A stretch of 64,000 bases of DNA from an uncultured Caldilineaceae bacterium. Its GTDB lineage: Bacteria; Chloroflexota; Anaerolineae; Caldilineales; Caldilineaceae. Within the stretch, counting starts at the first letter, position 1. Every line of letters starts with the position of its first letter. Below are positions 8,089 to 17,575 of the stretch, piece by piece. Below the pieces are notes generated by a model. The model searched no databases, was not told the origin of the DNA, and saw only the letters and a program-made list of their open reading frames with translations. Where the stretch lies: positions 3,432,722 to 3,496,721 of the forward strand of contig OY282381.1 in NCBI GenBank assembly GCA_958295915.1, given 5' to 3'. Both the position numbers and the translations under genes were made by a program.

Positions 8089-9633
8089 CTACGACGCCGC
8101 CACTCGGAACGAGTAAAGCTCAGCATCTTTCAGATAGAAGCGCAGACGCGTGTAGCCTACAATTTCATTCACTGCCGACCGCCCTTGCCAGGTGACCACA
8201 TGATCGACAGCATCCCCGCTGAACCGATCCGAATCGCTGCGCGTGTAGCCAGCCCACGGCTCGTCCAGCGGATCGGTAATCTCGACATCGATATATCCCT
8301 TGGCATGGCAGCGAGCGTTGATAATCAGTTTCTCCCCGGTTGAGAAGAAGGGCTTCGTGCTGATAATCCCTTCACGCAGCCCTGCATCCAGCGACACGAA
8401 CCCATCCGCGCGTAATATAGCCAGCCCCAGCCCTTCGTTCAGATCGCTGGGCGGCAGATGCGCCTCGGGCGTATCGAGCCCCTGGGCCTTCCCCACGAAA
8501 GCCCAATCGTGATGAAAATTTGCCCCGCCATAAAAGAGGAAACTCTTGTCGCCCACGCGTAGCGGAGGGATGACGGTATCGACCTGGAACGCATCCCATG
8601 TGTCCTCGCCCGCGCGCGGGATCACCCAAGGCCCATGTGGATAGTGATGCCATTCGATGCCATCATGGCTGTAGACCAATTCTGTGTCCTTGGTATTGTC
8701 GACCGTGTGGAATACCGGCATCAACCCACAGTGGTAGCGTCCCAGGCGGAAGTAAGATAACGCATAAAATTGATCATCCAGATTGTGATAGGCGCCGGGC
8801 GCCAGCACCCGTTCAGGCAACGACCACTCGATCAGATCCTCGCTCTCGAGGCGATAGATCGCCCGCTTTGGAATCCATCCATATGGCTGCCCTGGGTAGT
8901 AGCGTGTAAACCATTGATCGCCAGCTGGATTGCCTGTTTCGGCTGCGTAGTGCCCGCGCCCGTAGATCACATAGCGCGCCCGCTCCGCATCATAGGTCAG
9001 GGTCAACACATCGCCACCCCAGATCAGACTGACTGGATTGGACGGCTCCTGTGTCCAGTTGAACCCGTCTCCGGAGTAGGCAATACAGAGGCCAAGCGAA
9101 TGCGAGTGTGTAATCGTGCTGCGTTTGGGGACATTGATGTTGCGCTTTTCTGGCAGGTAGGCCATCTTATAACGGCGTTGCGGATCCGGGTCGGATGGAT
9201 CGCGCATGATTGAAAGCGCGACGGGCGTGCCCTGCCGATCATCCCAGGCCAGTCTATTCGTATCACGCCCCTCGACTGTAACGGCTCCAAGCGCCGGTTT
9301 CTGCCACTGAATGCCATCGCTGGACTCTGCATAGCTGAATTTCGGCTTCCACAAAGCCTCCGCCCCTCCTGCAAAGCTCAAATTTGTGAAATCCATATAC
9401 CAGCAACGAAATCGTCCATCCTCATCGCGCAGCGCCGTCACTGTCGTGTTGAAATGGGGCCATACTTCCCACGGCTGGTCGCGGCGGATGACTGGGTTTA
9501 CAGGGTGCTTGGTGGCCACATGGTGCGTGCGTTTGATATTCTTCACCCATTCCAAGATGGTGTCATCCAGAAAGTATTGGGGCTGGTCGCCAATGCGCTC
9601 GAAATGGATCTTGGGGTTGTAGCCTGCAATCAT
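8089..9633 (-). CDS. Beta-propeller glycosidase-like protein (GH43/GH32-like)
   Basis: A 514-residue protein without a clear signal peptide. Repeated motifs of a glycosidase beta-propeller are visible: YFLDDTILEW near the N-terminus, FSYAESSDGIQWQKP, AYSGDGFNWTQEP, LESEDLIEWS and YSHDGIEWHH. These are the 'SxDGxxW' blade edges seen in five-bladed GH32/GH43/GH130-like enzymes. The C-terminal about 100 residues (FFSTGEKLIINARCHAKGYI and on) look like the beta-sandwich that accompanies such propellers. It lies just upstream of importer 2 genes on the same strand (3 bases after the permease stop), so it likely processes the imported glycan. Catalytic acids were not assigned. Confidence 0.75.
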   Translation of the reverse strand: MIAGYNPKIHFERIGDQPQYFLDDTILEWVKNIKRTHHVATKHPVNPVIRRDQPWEVWPHFNTTVTALRDEDGRFRCWYMDFTNLSFAGGAEALWKPKFSYAESSDGIQWQKPALGAVTVEGRDTNRLAWDDRQGTPVALSIMRDPSDPDPQRRYKMAYLPEKRNINVPKRSTITHSHSLGLCIAYSGDGFNWTQEPSNPVSLIWGGDVLTLTYDAERARYVIYGRGHYAAETGNPAGDQWFTRYYPGQPYGWIPKRAIYRLESEDLIEWSLPERVLAPGAYHNLDDQFYALSYFRLGRYHCGLMPVFHTVDNTKDTELVYSHDGIEWHHYPHGPWVIPRAGEDTWDAFQVDTVIPPLRVGDKSFLFYGGANFHHDWAFVGKAQGLDTPEAHLPPSDLNEGLGLAILRADGFVSLDAGLREGIISTKPFFSTGEKLIINARCHAKGYIDVEITDPLDEPWAGYTRSDSDRFSGDAVDHVVTWQGRSAVNEIVGYTRLRFYLKDAELYSFRVAAS

Positions 9634-9637
9634 TTTC

Positions 9638-10507
9638 TCATCCCTTCATGCCGGTCGTTGCGATGCCTTCGACAAAATAGCGTTGCAGGAAGAGGAAGGT
9701 AATCACGATCGGTATGACCGCCAGAAATGACCCAGCCGTAAGCGGGCCATACTCGGTCCAATAGAGGCCCATGAACTTGGTCAGTGTAAGCGATATCGTG
9801 AACTTCTCCTCCGCATTGAGCACAATCAAAGGCCAGAAAAACCAATTCCAGTATGCCATCAAATTGAGCAAACTCAGCGCGCCGGCCGCGGACTTGGCCA
9901 GTGGCAGCGCGATCGACCAGAAGATTCTGAACTCGCTGCAACCGTCGAGACGGGCAGAGTCCAGCAGCTCCATGGGGATGCTGAACATAAATTGGCGCAT
10001 CATGAAGACGCCAAAAGAATTATATAGGGAAGGAACGATCAGCGCCGTATAGGAGTTCACCCAGCCCAGGGTAATGATCATCAGGTAAAGAGGAATCGAG
10101 ATCACGTAAAAGGGGAGCATCATGCCCGCCAGACTAATGGCGAAGATCACATCGCGCCCACGGAACTCATATTTGCTGAAGACGAACCCCATCAGCGAAC
10201 TGCTGAACACCGTGGCCGCGGTGATCACAACCGCCACATAAGCCGTATTGATCAGTGAACGCAGGAGTTGGGTTCGATTCCACACCTGTGCGAAGTTGTC
10301 CAGGGTGAGTCGCGATGGCAGCCAGACAGCTGGAATGGCGATGATATCGGCCTGCGTTTTGAACGAGGTGATCACCATGAAAACGAACGGCACAATCATG
10401 ACCAGCGCCCCGAATGTAACCAGGAGCAAGGAGAGCCAATGCGTAACGTCCTCTTTGCGGGTAAAGTATCGCTTGCCGGCCGATGCCATACCCTGCTCTC
10501 TAGCCAT
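9638..10507 (-). CDS. Carbohydrate ABC transporter permease, MalG type (importer 2)
   Basis: A 289-residue inner-membrane permease with the EAA loop ELLDSARLDGCSEFRIFWSI and the typical ending FVEGIATTGMKG. The frame is open far upstream, but the first 100 residues of that extension are antisense-like, and MAREQGMASAG at 10507 is only 5 bases after the upstream permease's stop, so this start was chosen. It pairs with the MalF-type protein and receives sugar from the binding protein encoded at 11498-12958. No ATPase is encoded nearby. Confidence 0.9.
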   Translation of the reverse strand: MAREQGMASAGKRYFTRKEDVTHWLSLLLVTFGALVMIVPFVFMVITSFKTQADIIAIPAVWLPSRLTLDNFAQVWNRTQLLRSLINTAYVAVVITAATVFSSSLMGFVFSKYEFRGRDVIFAISLAGMMLPFYVISIPLYLMIITLGWVNSYTALIVPSLYNSFGVFMMRQFMFSIPMELLDSARLDGCSEFRIFWSIALPLAKSAAGALSLLNLMAYWNWFFWPLIVLNAEEKFTISLTLTKFMGLYWTEYGPLTAGSFLAVIPIVITFLFLQRYFVEGIATTGMKG

Positions 10508-10512
10508 AGCAG

Positions 10513-11439
10513 TCAATATTCCCAGTGGGTACGCATGACGCGAAACTGAATCAGCGTCAACCCAAAAATCAGCAGAAACAGGATGACAGCCAATGTTGCC
10601 CCGTAGCTGTAGTTGAAGCCCCCGACCTCGGAGAAGGCCGTCAGGTAGAGCAGGATCGAAAATACAGTCGTGGCGCGCACCGGGCCGCCAACGACCTCCG
10701 TCGACCCCAGCGTCATGGCGTAGATCACACCAAACTCTTGCAGGGCGGCAATAGAGCCGGTGACGACGATAAACAGCATAACTGGCATCAACAGGGGAAA
10801 GGTGATGCGCCAAAACGCCTGCCAGGCGCCGGCGCCGTCAACTCGGGCTGCATCGAGCAGATCCGTGGGAATCTGATCCAAGCCGGCAAGGAAAAGAATT
10901 ACATTGTATCCCAGCCGCGCCCAGGCAGCCACGAGCGCCACGGTCAAGAGCGCGCTCTTAGGGCTTGCCATCCAGGGTTGAGCCGGCAAACCCAGCGCGG
11001 TCAGCAGCGCGTTGACAGACCCGAACTGGGGTTGAAAAAGAACCCGCATGAGCAGACCAGATACGACCGCCGGTACGATGTAGGGGAGAAAATAGGCCAG
11101 GCGCAAGGTGGGTTGCGCGCGCCTGTGATTTCTGATCAATACGGCGACCAACAAGCCCAGCGCCGTGCTGATGCCGACGAGTTCGGCGCTGAAGATCAGC
11201 GTGCGCAGCAGCGATTCCAGCACAAGCGGATCTCTGACCAGCGCAAATTTGTAATGGGATAGTCCAACAAAGTGCTGCTGCCAGATCGGCTTCAACCCGC
11301 GCCAGTTGAACAGGCTGAGGACGATGGAATACCCCATGGGCCAGAGTCTGAAGCCGCCGTAGAACACCACCAAGAACAGCAGCGAACCATAGACCATGGC
11401 CCGCTGTCCCCTGCGCACGCCCAGGACATTGAGGCTCAT
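10513..11439 (-). CDS. Carbohydrate ABC transporter permease, MalF type (importer 2)
   Basis: A 308-residue permease with six hydrophobic segments and the EAA loop LLDAARVDGAGAWQAFWRIT. The ATG at 11439 has a strong GGGAGG site; an open extension upstream to 11490 has no ribosome site and overlaps a stem-loop. The C-terminal segment FSEVGGFNYSYGATLAVILF is typical for the family. It follows the binding protein gene after a short spacer that contains a strong hairpin. Confidence 0.9.
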   Translation of the reverse strand: MSLNVLGVRRGQRAMVYGSLLFLVVFYGGFRLWPMGYSIVLSLFNWRGLKPIWQQHFVGLSHYKFALVRDPLVLESLLRTLIFSAELVGISTALGLLVAVLIRNHRRAQPTLRLAYFLPYIVPAVVSGLLMRVLFQPQFGSVNALLTALGLPAQPWMASPKSALLTVALVAAWARLGYNVILFLAGLDQIPTDLLDAARVDGAGAWQAFWRITFPLLMPVMLFIVVTGSIAALQEFGVIYAMTLGSTEVVGGPVRATTVFSILLYLTAFSEVGGFNYSYGATLAVILFLLIFGLTLIQFRVMRTHWEY

Positions 11440-11463
11440 CGGATCCTCCCGCGAGGATAACAG

Positions 11464-11491
11464 GGTGAGGGGCGGTTTTCCACCCCTCACC
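11464..11491 (-). promoter_or_regulatory. Stem-loop after binding-protein gene (importer 2)
   Basis: The perfect nine-base-pair arms GGTGAGGGG (11464-11472) and CCCCTCACC (11483-11491) enclose a 10-base loop containing TTTT. It starts 7 bases past the binding-protein stop and lies before the permease ribosome site. Confidence 0.6.
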
Positions 11492-11497
11492 TTGGAC

Positions 11498-12958
11498 CTA
11501 CGTGAATGGATACGCGATCTGCCCCGAACTCCACTCCTCTAGCACAGACAGATCGGACGGCGGCGTATAGTCCGGTTCAAACACGATGAACGGTGTGCCT
11601 GCATTCTGCTCTATGACGATGGCCATCTCGGCCTCGGACGCAGCGATCGCCTCATCGATCGACGTGCCCTGCAAGAGGGATTCCAGCGCTGTTTTGGCGA
11701 TCTCGCGTTGACGCGGGAACTCCTCTCCTCCGAAGGGCGCGCGGTATGGCGCCGTGAGCATGAAGGTCTGAATCTTGGGCGCCTGGAACTGAGGCCACTC
11801 GCGCACAGACAGCATCGAGGGAACAGCGGCCGAATTCACAGCCCAGTTGCCCATGAACTCCTCATCACCATACAGATAGCGCAAGAGCGCGTTGGCGGCT
11901 TCCTTTTCCGTATCCTTCGCAAACTGATTGACACCATATCCAAAGCCCAGATCATCGGCGATGCCCCACCAACCGTTGTCAGGACGATCGGCGGCCAGAG
12001 GCGTCGGAAACACGCCGAACTCTAAGTCGGGGAATTGGTTCTCGAAAGTGCCCACCAGCCAACCCTTGTTGACGGTCATCGCTGCGCGATCGGTGGGGAA
12101 TGCCTCCAAATAGGGCGGCATCTTGGGGCTGTCCACCTTTTCTTCCTGTATCGCGCGGATGTAGTAGGCCATGAATTTGCGCCAGCCAGAGGAGTCGAAG
12201 ACCCGCCCCTGTTCGCGGTTATAGTGATATCCACCATACTGACCAGGCCAGTCGCGCGCGATACGAAATGCTTCGGCATGCATGGAAAAGCCCGCTGTCA
12301 CCACATCGCCGTTGTCGTCCCACTTTGTGAGCGTCTTGCCAATGTCGAGCATCTCATCCCAGGTGCGGGGCACATCTTCATCGGTTAATCCGGCCTCTCG
12401 CCACAGTTTCTTGTTGTAGAATGCGCCCGTCATCAGCGAACCCGGCGGGATGATGTAGGTCTCGCCTTCCCAGTACAGAGCCTCTTGGAATCCAAAGGTG
12501 GATCGAAGCCAATCTGGCTCAAAGTATTTGTCCGATAGCGGTTCCAGTAGGCCATCGCGCATGAACGAAGGCAGTGGGCTGAAGATGGTCGGCTGCTGCT
12601 GTCTGCCCAGCAGAGCGGTCCGGTTTTTGTCATTCATCTCCCGGTTGGGAAAGACGCGAAGATCAACCGTAACCCCAGGGTTGACCTCCTGGAATCGTTG
12701 GATACCAGCCCGGATTACATTGCCAACAGTGGTGTTGTGATCGGTATGCGTCCACCATTCCAGCTGCGCTTCGAAACCCTTGGGCAGCAGCGCAGCCGGA
12801 TGATCGCTCAGTACCGCGGGCGCGGCCGGCTGCTCCTGCGGTGTAGTTGCAGGAGCGCAGGCGCCCAGAAGGGCAGCGCCAACCACGGCTCCACCGCTTA
12901 ATTTGAGGATTTCGCGGCGATTCAATAGACGGTCATTCTTGGCGTGACTCTGGGACAT
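11498..12958 (-). CDS. Sugar ABC transporter substrate-binding lipoprotein (importer 2)
   Basis: A 486-residue family 1 binding protein. It has a twin-arginine signal (NRREILKLSG) and lipobox ending LLGAC, then an Ala/Pro linker and the domain start AQLEWWTHTDHNTTVGNVIR. The ATG at 12958 has an AAGGAGG site in GGAGGGTCCA; the frame upstream of it, open to 13060, runs through a palindromic element and is not expected to be translated. Internal motifs such as YIIPPGSLMTGAFYNKKLWR are typical of the family's hinge region. It delivers an unknown sugar to the permeases at 9638-11439. Confidence 0.92.
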   Translation of the reverse strand: MSQSHAKNDRLLNRREILKLSGGAVVGAALLGACAPATTPQEQPAAPAVLSDHPAALLPKGFEAQLEWWTHTDHNTTVGNVIRAGIQRFQEVNPGVTVDLRVFPNREMNDKNRTALLGRQQQPTIFSPLPSFMRDGLLEPLSDKYFEPDWLRSTFGFQEALYWEGETYIIPPGSLMTGAFYNKKLWREAGLTDEDVPRTWDEMLDIGKTLTKWDDNGDVVTAGFSMHAEAFRIARDWPGQYGGYHYNREQGRVFDSSGWRKFMAYYIRAIQEEKVDSPKMPPYLEAFPTDRAAMTVNKGWLVGTFENQFPDLEFGVFPTPLAADRPDNGWWGIADDLGFGYGVNQFAKDTEKEAANALLRYLYGDEEFMGNWAVNSAAVPSMLSVREWPQFQAPKIQTFMLTAPYRAPFGGEEFPRQREIAKTALESLLQGTSIDEAIAASEAEMAIVIEQNAGTPFIVFEPDYTPPSDLSVLEEWSSGQIAYPFT

Positions 12959-13002
12959 TGGACCCTCCTTTTTGGATATAGACACACCGTTTCTCTGACA
13001 GG

Positions 13003-13031
13003 GCGCGCCCAACAGTGGCGCGCAATTCAAG
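13003..13031. repeat. Palindromic element B, copy 1 (forward)
   Basis: GCGCGCCCAACAGTGGCGCG followed by CAATTCAA, upstream of the importer-2 binding protein. Confidence 0.85.
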
Positions 13032-13036
13032 TTGCT

Positions 13037-13060
13037 TGGCGCCCTAGTGGGGCGCGACAT
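13037..13060. repeat. Palindromic element B, diverged inverse copy
   Basis: GGCGCCCTAGTGGGGCGCGA followed by CAT looks like a diverged reverse copy of element B, facing the forward copy six bases away. Confidence 0.55.
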
Positions 13061-13145
13061 GCGTTTGGAGAATAAAAAATAGAGAGACTATATGAGCTTA
13101 CACGCCGCCCGGTGTCCACTGCCCATATCGCGCAATTCCGGTTCT

Positions 13146-13790
13146 TCATCGCCGCATATTGGCTGCGCCAGGGGACACCGACTCTGAGGACGAAATCGGT
13201 TCATCAGCCACCAGAAAAGTCGGTATCACGGCCAGGGCGCGCGCAATCGCGATCCGCTGCTGCTGCCCGCCACTGAATTCATGCGGGTAGCGGTTGCGCA
13301 ATCCTGGATTGAGTCCCACCGTCCTGAGCATCTCGCTCACCCGATCATCCAAATCGCTCCCGCTGGCCATTTTGTGGATAAGCAGCGGTTCGGCAATGGC
13401 ATGCCCGATAGGCATACGCGGATCCAGCGACGAATAGGGGTCTTGAAAGACGATCTGCATTTTGCGTCTGAGGGATCGCAATGCCCGCATTTTCAGCTTT
13501 TGAATATCGACGCCCTCGAAGAAGATCTGACCGCTTGTTGGCGTATAGAGATGCAGGATCGTCTGGCCCAGGGTAGATTTGCCGCAGCCGCTTTCCCCTA
13601 CCAGCCCAGCCCCAGGACCTCGCCGCGTGGAAAGCACAGCCTGAGGGTATACGCGACACATTGGGCGGCATACCTTCAATGGTCTTCAGAATATCCTGCG
13701 TCCGCCCCTCTAATGTGGGCATCGAAGCCAGCAACCCAGCCGTGTATGGATGTTTCGGGCGCAGGAACAGAGCTTCAACAGATGCTGCTT
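13146..13790 (-). pseudogene. Fused remnants of oligopeptide ABC ATPases (oppD 3' end and oppF)
   Basis: Two neighbouring minus frames carry different pieces. About 13790-13624 encodes the OppD C-terminal hallmark (PKHPYTAGLLASMPTLEGR, then [16 protein letters not shown]). About 13625-13180 encodes an OppF core: Walker [14 protein letters not shown]-loop [14 protein letters not shown], signature [15 protein letters not shown] and a Walker B ending VADEP. The OppF piece lacks its N-terminus and stops right after ADEPIS, losing the D-loop, switch histidine and C-terminal domain. A deletion joined the two genes, with a frame change at the junction. Neither product should work. This marks a lost peptide importer just downstream of importer 3. 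Confidence 0.8.
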
Positions 13791-13856
13791 CCACGTGAAG
13801 AGTTGAATGCTGTCGAATACTGTCGAATACAGTTCGGTGTTGCTCCAGTTTGGTTG

Positions 13857-14705
13857 CTACCCCTTGATAGCCCCCATCGTCAGCCCTCCGGCCAGGTAGC
13901 GCTGAACCACCAGGGCCAACAGCAACACCGGCACGGTGACGACGGCCGCCGCCGCGCACAGCGCGCCCCAATTTACCTGACCATAGGCCAGAAAGCCGTA
14001 CACGGCCAAGGGCAGCGTCATTGTCTTGGAGCCGCCGAGGATGAGCACAAAGATAAAGTTGTTCCAAGAGGAGATGAAGCTCAAAATCGCCACTGCCGTA
14101 ATTCCAGGCAGACTGAGCGGAATCATAATGCGGATCATCGTGCCCAATTGAGAACAGCCATCGATCAGAGCCGCGTCGAGCAGTTCGCTCGGCACATCCT
14201 CGAAGAAACCTATCATGACCCACATGATGAGGGGCAATACTGTCAAGATGTGTGTGATCACAACGCCTGAGTAGGTGTCCAGCAACCCAAATCGCTTATA
14301 CACAATAAAGAGCGGTACCAGGAATGTGATCCCGGGCAGCATGCGCACCACGAGTAAGGCCAACGCCAGGCTGGTCTGTTTGTGCTTAGCGATACTGTAG
14401 GCCGCTGGCAATCCGATGACCAGTGACAGGCCGACAGAAGTGATAGCGATGATCAGACTGTTGAGCAGGTACTTGACAAAAGGATTCTGTCGAAACACCT
14501 CGACATAGTGTTCCAGTGTCGGTTTGAAGAACCACACCGGCGGATCACTGGTGATCAGGAGATTTGGCTTGAAGGAAGAGACAAACATCCAAAAGAAAAT
14601 AAACAGAAAGAGCGCCAGCAGTACCGTCAAGAGAGCCCAGAACAGCGCATCCTGCACACGCCTGGCGGTCGTCATGCTCATTGTTCTCCGTGATAGTCTG
14701 TTCAT
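13857..14705 (-). CDS. Carbohydrate ABC transporter permease, MalG type (importer 3)
   Basis: A 282-residue inner-membrane permease with the EAA loop ELLDAALIDGCSQLGTMIRI and the ending AGGLTMGAIKG, as in trehalose/maltose-type SugB/MalG permeases. It lies 52 bases after its partner permease. ATG 14705 was used; MSMTTARRV a few codons later is an alternative. No adjacent ATPase survives: the ATPase remnant downstream is of the oligopeptide type and broken. Confidence 0.9.
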   Translation of the reverse strand: MNRLSRRTMSMTTARRVQDALFWALLTVLLALFLFIFFWMFVSSFKPNLLITSDPPVWFFKPTLEHYVEVFRQNPFVKYLLNSLIIAITSVGLSLVIGLPAAYSIAKHKQTSLALALLVVRMLPGITFLVPLFIVYKRFGLLDTYSGVVITHILTVLPLIMWVMIGFFEDVPSELLDAALIDGCSQLGTMIRIMIPLSLPGITAVAILSFISSWNNFIFVLILGGSKTMTLPLAVYGFLAYGQVNWGALCAAAAVVTVPVLLLALVVQRYLAGGLTMGAIKG

Positions 14706-14756
14706 GTACAGTCCTGTGCAAAGGCGCAGATGTGGGGCGCCATCCTTCGGACCGGA

Positions 14757-15680
14757 CTACAACCAGGCCCTCTGCCTGAGCCTGATCAAGACGATGCTGA
14801 TGACCAGGATGATCCCCATGAAGACCAGGATCACAGCCGAGCCGTAGCCCAATTCATAGAACTCAAACGCTGTTAAGTAGGAGTAGACATGCAGCGTCTC
14901 GCTCTTCCGGCCGGGGCCGCCGCGCGTCATGATCCAGATGACATCGAACACCTTGAGCGTATCGATGGCGCGGAAAAGCATGGCGACCACAATGGCGGGT
15001 TTCAACAGCGGAAGCGTGATCTGAACGAACTCCTGCAGCTTGCTGGCCCCATCGATACGCGCGGCCTCGAAAGGTTCCCTGGGCAGCGACCTGAGCCCAG
15101 CCAGGAGAATCAGCATGACGAAGGGAACGCCATGCCAGGCGTTGATCCAGACAAGGCTGGGGATCACCGTTGTCGGGCTGGCTACCCATAGACTTGGCGG
15201 CAGCCGCAGGAGTTCCAGAAAGTAGTTGAGTATGCCAATGGACGGTTCCATCATGATGAGCCAGATCACCGATGTCGCCGTCGGTGTCGCGACAAGAGGC
15301 AGCAGAAAGAGAGTGCGAATAACGCTTAGACCGCGAAATGTCCTGTTCAGAACCAGCGCCATGATCATGGCGAGCGCCAGTTCCAGGAGCAGGCTGGCAA
15401 CGCTAAAGTAGAGTGTGACCCAAACCGCGTTGCGAAATCGATCGTCCTCAAGCAGGACCTTCACCAAGTTGGCGGCCCCCACAAAGGAAAAGCGGGTCAA
15501 TGTGACATCGACCCGCTGCACACTCAACATAAGCGTGTATACGAAAGGGTATCCCATCAGCAGGGCAATCACAATAACCGCCGGCGCGGGCAAAATAAGC
15601 GCCAATCTGCGGTCTATCAGGGCGAAAACGCGCCGGAGCAGGCCCGTGTGTTGCGATCTTGACCTTGCTTGCTGCTGCAT
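14757..15680 (-). CDS. Carbohydrate ABC transporter permease, MalF type (importer 3)
   Basis: About 307 residues with six hydrophobic segments and the EAA loop PFEAARIDGASKLQEFVQIT; MTRGGPGRKSETLHVYSY near the C-terminus is diagnostic of the sugar permease family. ATG 15680 was chosen; a TTG two codons upstream keeps the frame open to 15686. It pairs with the MalG-type gene downstream. Confidence 0.9.
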   Translation of the reverse strand: MQQQARSRSQHTGLLRRVFALIDRRLALILPAPAVIVIALLMGYPFVYTLMLSVQRVDVTLTRFSFVGAANLVKVLLEDDRFRNAVWVTLYFSVASLLLELALAMIMALVLNRTFRGLSVIRTLFLLPLVATPTATSVIWLIMMEPSIGILNYFLELLRLPPSLWVASPTTVIPSLVWINAWHGVPFVMLILLAGLRSLPREPFEAARIDGASKLQEFVQITLPLLKPAIVVAMLFRAIDTLKVFDVIWIMTRGGPGRKSETLHVYSYLTAFEFYELGYGSAVILVFMGIILVISIVLIRLRQRAWL

Positions 15681-15710
15681 CGGCAACTCTCAGGATGAGG
15701 CATGAACGCC

Positions 15711-15770
15711 TGAGGAGAAAAGGAATGAGGAGAGAGAATTGCGCCGTTTCTCACCTCTCTTTTCTCGATC
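15711..15770. repeat. Repeat family F, copy 2 (inverse), with stem-loop
   Basis: This is the inverse copy of the 6250-6305 repeat. GAGAAAAG (15715-15722) and CTTTTCTC (15759-15766) can pair, so this copy also supplies the stem-loop between the importer-3 binding protein and permease genes. Confidence 0.65.
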
Positions 15771-15809
15771 CTCACTACTCGCTCTGGCGGGAATGCCGAA
15801 TTGTCGTTT

Positions 15810-17204
15810 TTATTGGTCCTCCTGCTCTTCCAGCATCTGCAGAAGCTCTTGCTGGCTTTTCTGGGCCGCAGCTCTGACATCATTGCCCTCGATCGAGGCG
15901 ACGATCACTTGGGCAATAGATTCTCTCGCCTTCATCAAGTTTATGATTGATGGCGGAGCCGGCGGCGAAAAGTCGCCGATGGCGCGCGAATCCAACAAAA
16001 CCTGAACGTAGTCCAGATCGTCCTGCGTCGCCTGCTCTTTGTACTGGGCACTCTCATAAGGAGATCTGCGTGGAGCAGCGCCCCCATCGAGTACGTATTT
16101 GAGCATGCTCTCTTTGTTGGACAAGTACTGAAGCAGATACCAACCCGCCTCTTTCTTCTCTGAGAGGCCGCCGACTGTGATGCTCCAGCCGCCAGCGGAT
16201 GCTCTCTGCCCGTTGGGGCCTTTCGGCATCAGGAAGTATCCGATGTTGCCGGCGACAACCGACTTGCTTGGCTCCTGGAAGTCCTTGCGGAAGACAGCAT
16301 CGTCGATGATCATGCCGGCCTTGCCCTGGCTGAAGATATTGACTGCCCCGACGTGGTCGATATTGGGTGAGCCGGGCGGGCCGTAAAGGCGCAGCAACCT
16401 GCCGTAGAAATCAAAGGCCGCAATGGCCTCTTCCGAATCCATTAGGGGTACGCCGTCTTCGTCCTCCCACATGATCCCCATTCCGCCCAGGAAGCCCTTG
16501 AAAACCGAAGTCGGTACCGGTGGCTTCCCACGCATCGTGATCCCAAAAATATCTCCTCCGCTCATTTCCTGAACCGTCTTGGCAGCCGCTTCGAGTTCGT
16601 CGAAATCACGCGGCGGCCCCTCGATGCCATACTCCTCAAACAGGTCTTTGTGGTAGTAGCCGATCATAGCGCTCATCTGCATCGGCACAGAGACCAAGCT
16701 GCCTCTTGACGCGTAGCCTTCCATTAAGTAGTCGCGCCCCATGTCTTCCCAGAGGTCGTACCCCTCATGGGTCATGCTGGGGTCATCGACCCAAGGGCCG
16801 ATGTCGTTGAGCCAGCCAGCATCAAACCAGACGTTCCTCTCCTCTGCGCCTGCAGGCAACTGAAAGACATCCATGTCCTCATTGCTTGCCATCAATTCGA
16901 CCCGAATCTTTTGAACCATCTGCGCCCATGGTAGGATCTCGGTATTGACCTTGATCCCGGTCATCTCTTCAAATTCGGGCAGAATGGAGAGCACGTGGTC
17001 GCTGAGCGGTTGGGTCTCGCCGACGTACCTGAGTTCTGTGCCGGCATAGCGCTTCCAATCAAAGATAGCGGATGCAGACGCAGCCTCTTCGGCAGCGGGA
17101 GGAGAGGCTGCGGGAACGGCCGGAGCGCAGGCAGCCAGGTAAGCCCCTGCTGTGCCCATCCCCAGCCACTTCAATACCTGTCGACGACTGATGTGTGATC
17201 GCAT
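15810..17204 (-). CDS. Sugar ABC transporter substrate-binding lipoprotein (importer 3)
   Basis: A 464-residue family 1 binding protein. The N-terminus MRSHISRRQVLKWLGMG has the twin-arginine pair and ends in lipobox LAAC. The domain contains ILPEFEEMTGIKVNTEILPW near residue 75 and GKAGMIIDDA later, both typical. The ATG at 17204 has AAAGGAG ten bases upstream; a TTG seven codons further up is a weaker choice. It is the first gene of the importer-3 operon, preceded by a 370-base spacer. Confidence 0.92.
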   Translation of the reverse strand: MRSHISRRQVLKWLGMGTAGAYLAACAPAVPAASPPAAEEAASASAIFDWKRYAGTELRYVGETQPLSDHVLSILPEFEEMTGIKVNTEILPWAQMVQKIRVELMASNEDMDVFQLPAGAEERNVWFDAGWLNDIGPWVDDPSMTHEGYDLWEDMGRDYLMEGYASRGSLVSVPMQMSAMIGYYHKDLFEEYGIEGPPRDFDELEAAAKTVQEMSGGDIFGITMRGKPPVPTSVFKGFLGGMGIMWEDEDGVPLMDSEEAIAAFDFYGRLLRLYGPPGSPNIDHVGAVNIFSQGKAGMIIDDAVFRKDFQEPSKSVVAGNIGYFLMPKGPNGQRASAGGWSITVGGLSEKKEAGWYLLQYLSNKESMLKYVLDGGAAPRRSPYESAQYKEQATQDDLDYVQVLLDSRAIGDFSPPAPPSIINLMKARESIAQVIVASIEGNDVRAAAQKSQQELLQMLEEQEDQ

Positions 17205-17225
17205 GATTGGAGTTCTCCTTTCCAA

Positions 17226-17575
17226 AACAATAAGAATTCTTTGAAATTATCCGGTATCATAGTTAGCCTAGAGCAAGCGCAGACACCGGCTACGTCCTGG
17301 CAGTCTGTTGATGACCAGGCCTTGCCCCGTCGCGGTCCTGGATGTCAGCAGGTCTGCTGTACGTGGTCTTCCGCCTAGTTTACACGCTGGTAGTAAGGGA
17401 GATACCATTGTTCATCGGTCAGGTCACTGGGGGTATGGTTTGCGTGTCATGCCTACAATTTTAGCATACGTCTCAAATTTTGGAAACACTCTGTAAGGCA
17501 AGGGGAAGGGAAAGACCTCTTCATCTTCCGCAGATCGTATAGAAACAGCCCCTAAAACCCAATGCTTTGGGGCGC
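17226..17575. other. Gene-free spacer with promoter of importer 3
   Basis: No plausible gene was found. It must hold the promoter of the binding protein at 17204, and the AT-rich part (about 17455-17490) is the likeliest place, but no convincing -35/-10 pair was identified. Confidence 0.4.
17555..17572 (-). terminator. Weak intrinsic terminator candidate after the 17576-22605 operon
   Basis: On the minus strand CCCAA-AGCA-TTGGG followed by TTTT lies a few bases past the stop at 17576. The stem is short, so confidence is limited. Confidence 0.4.

Noticed and set aside
10507-10813. Extended N-terminus of the importer-2 MalG-type permease
   Set aside because: The extra residues are the out-of-frame reading of the upstream permease gene and are not membrane-like.
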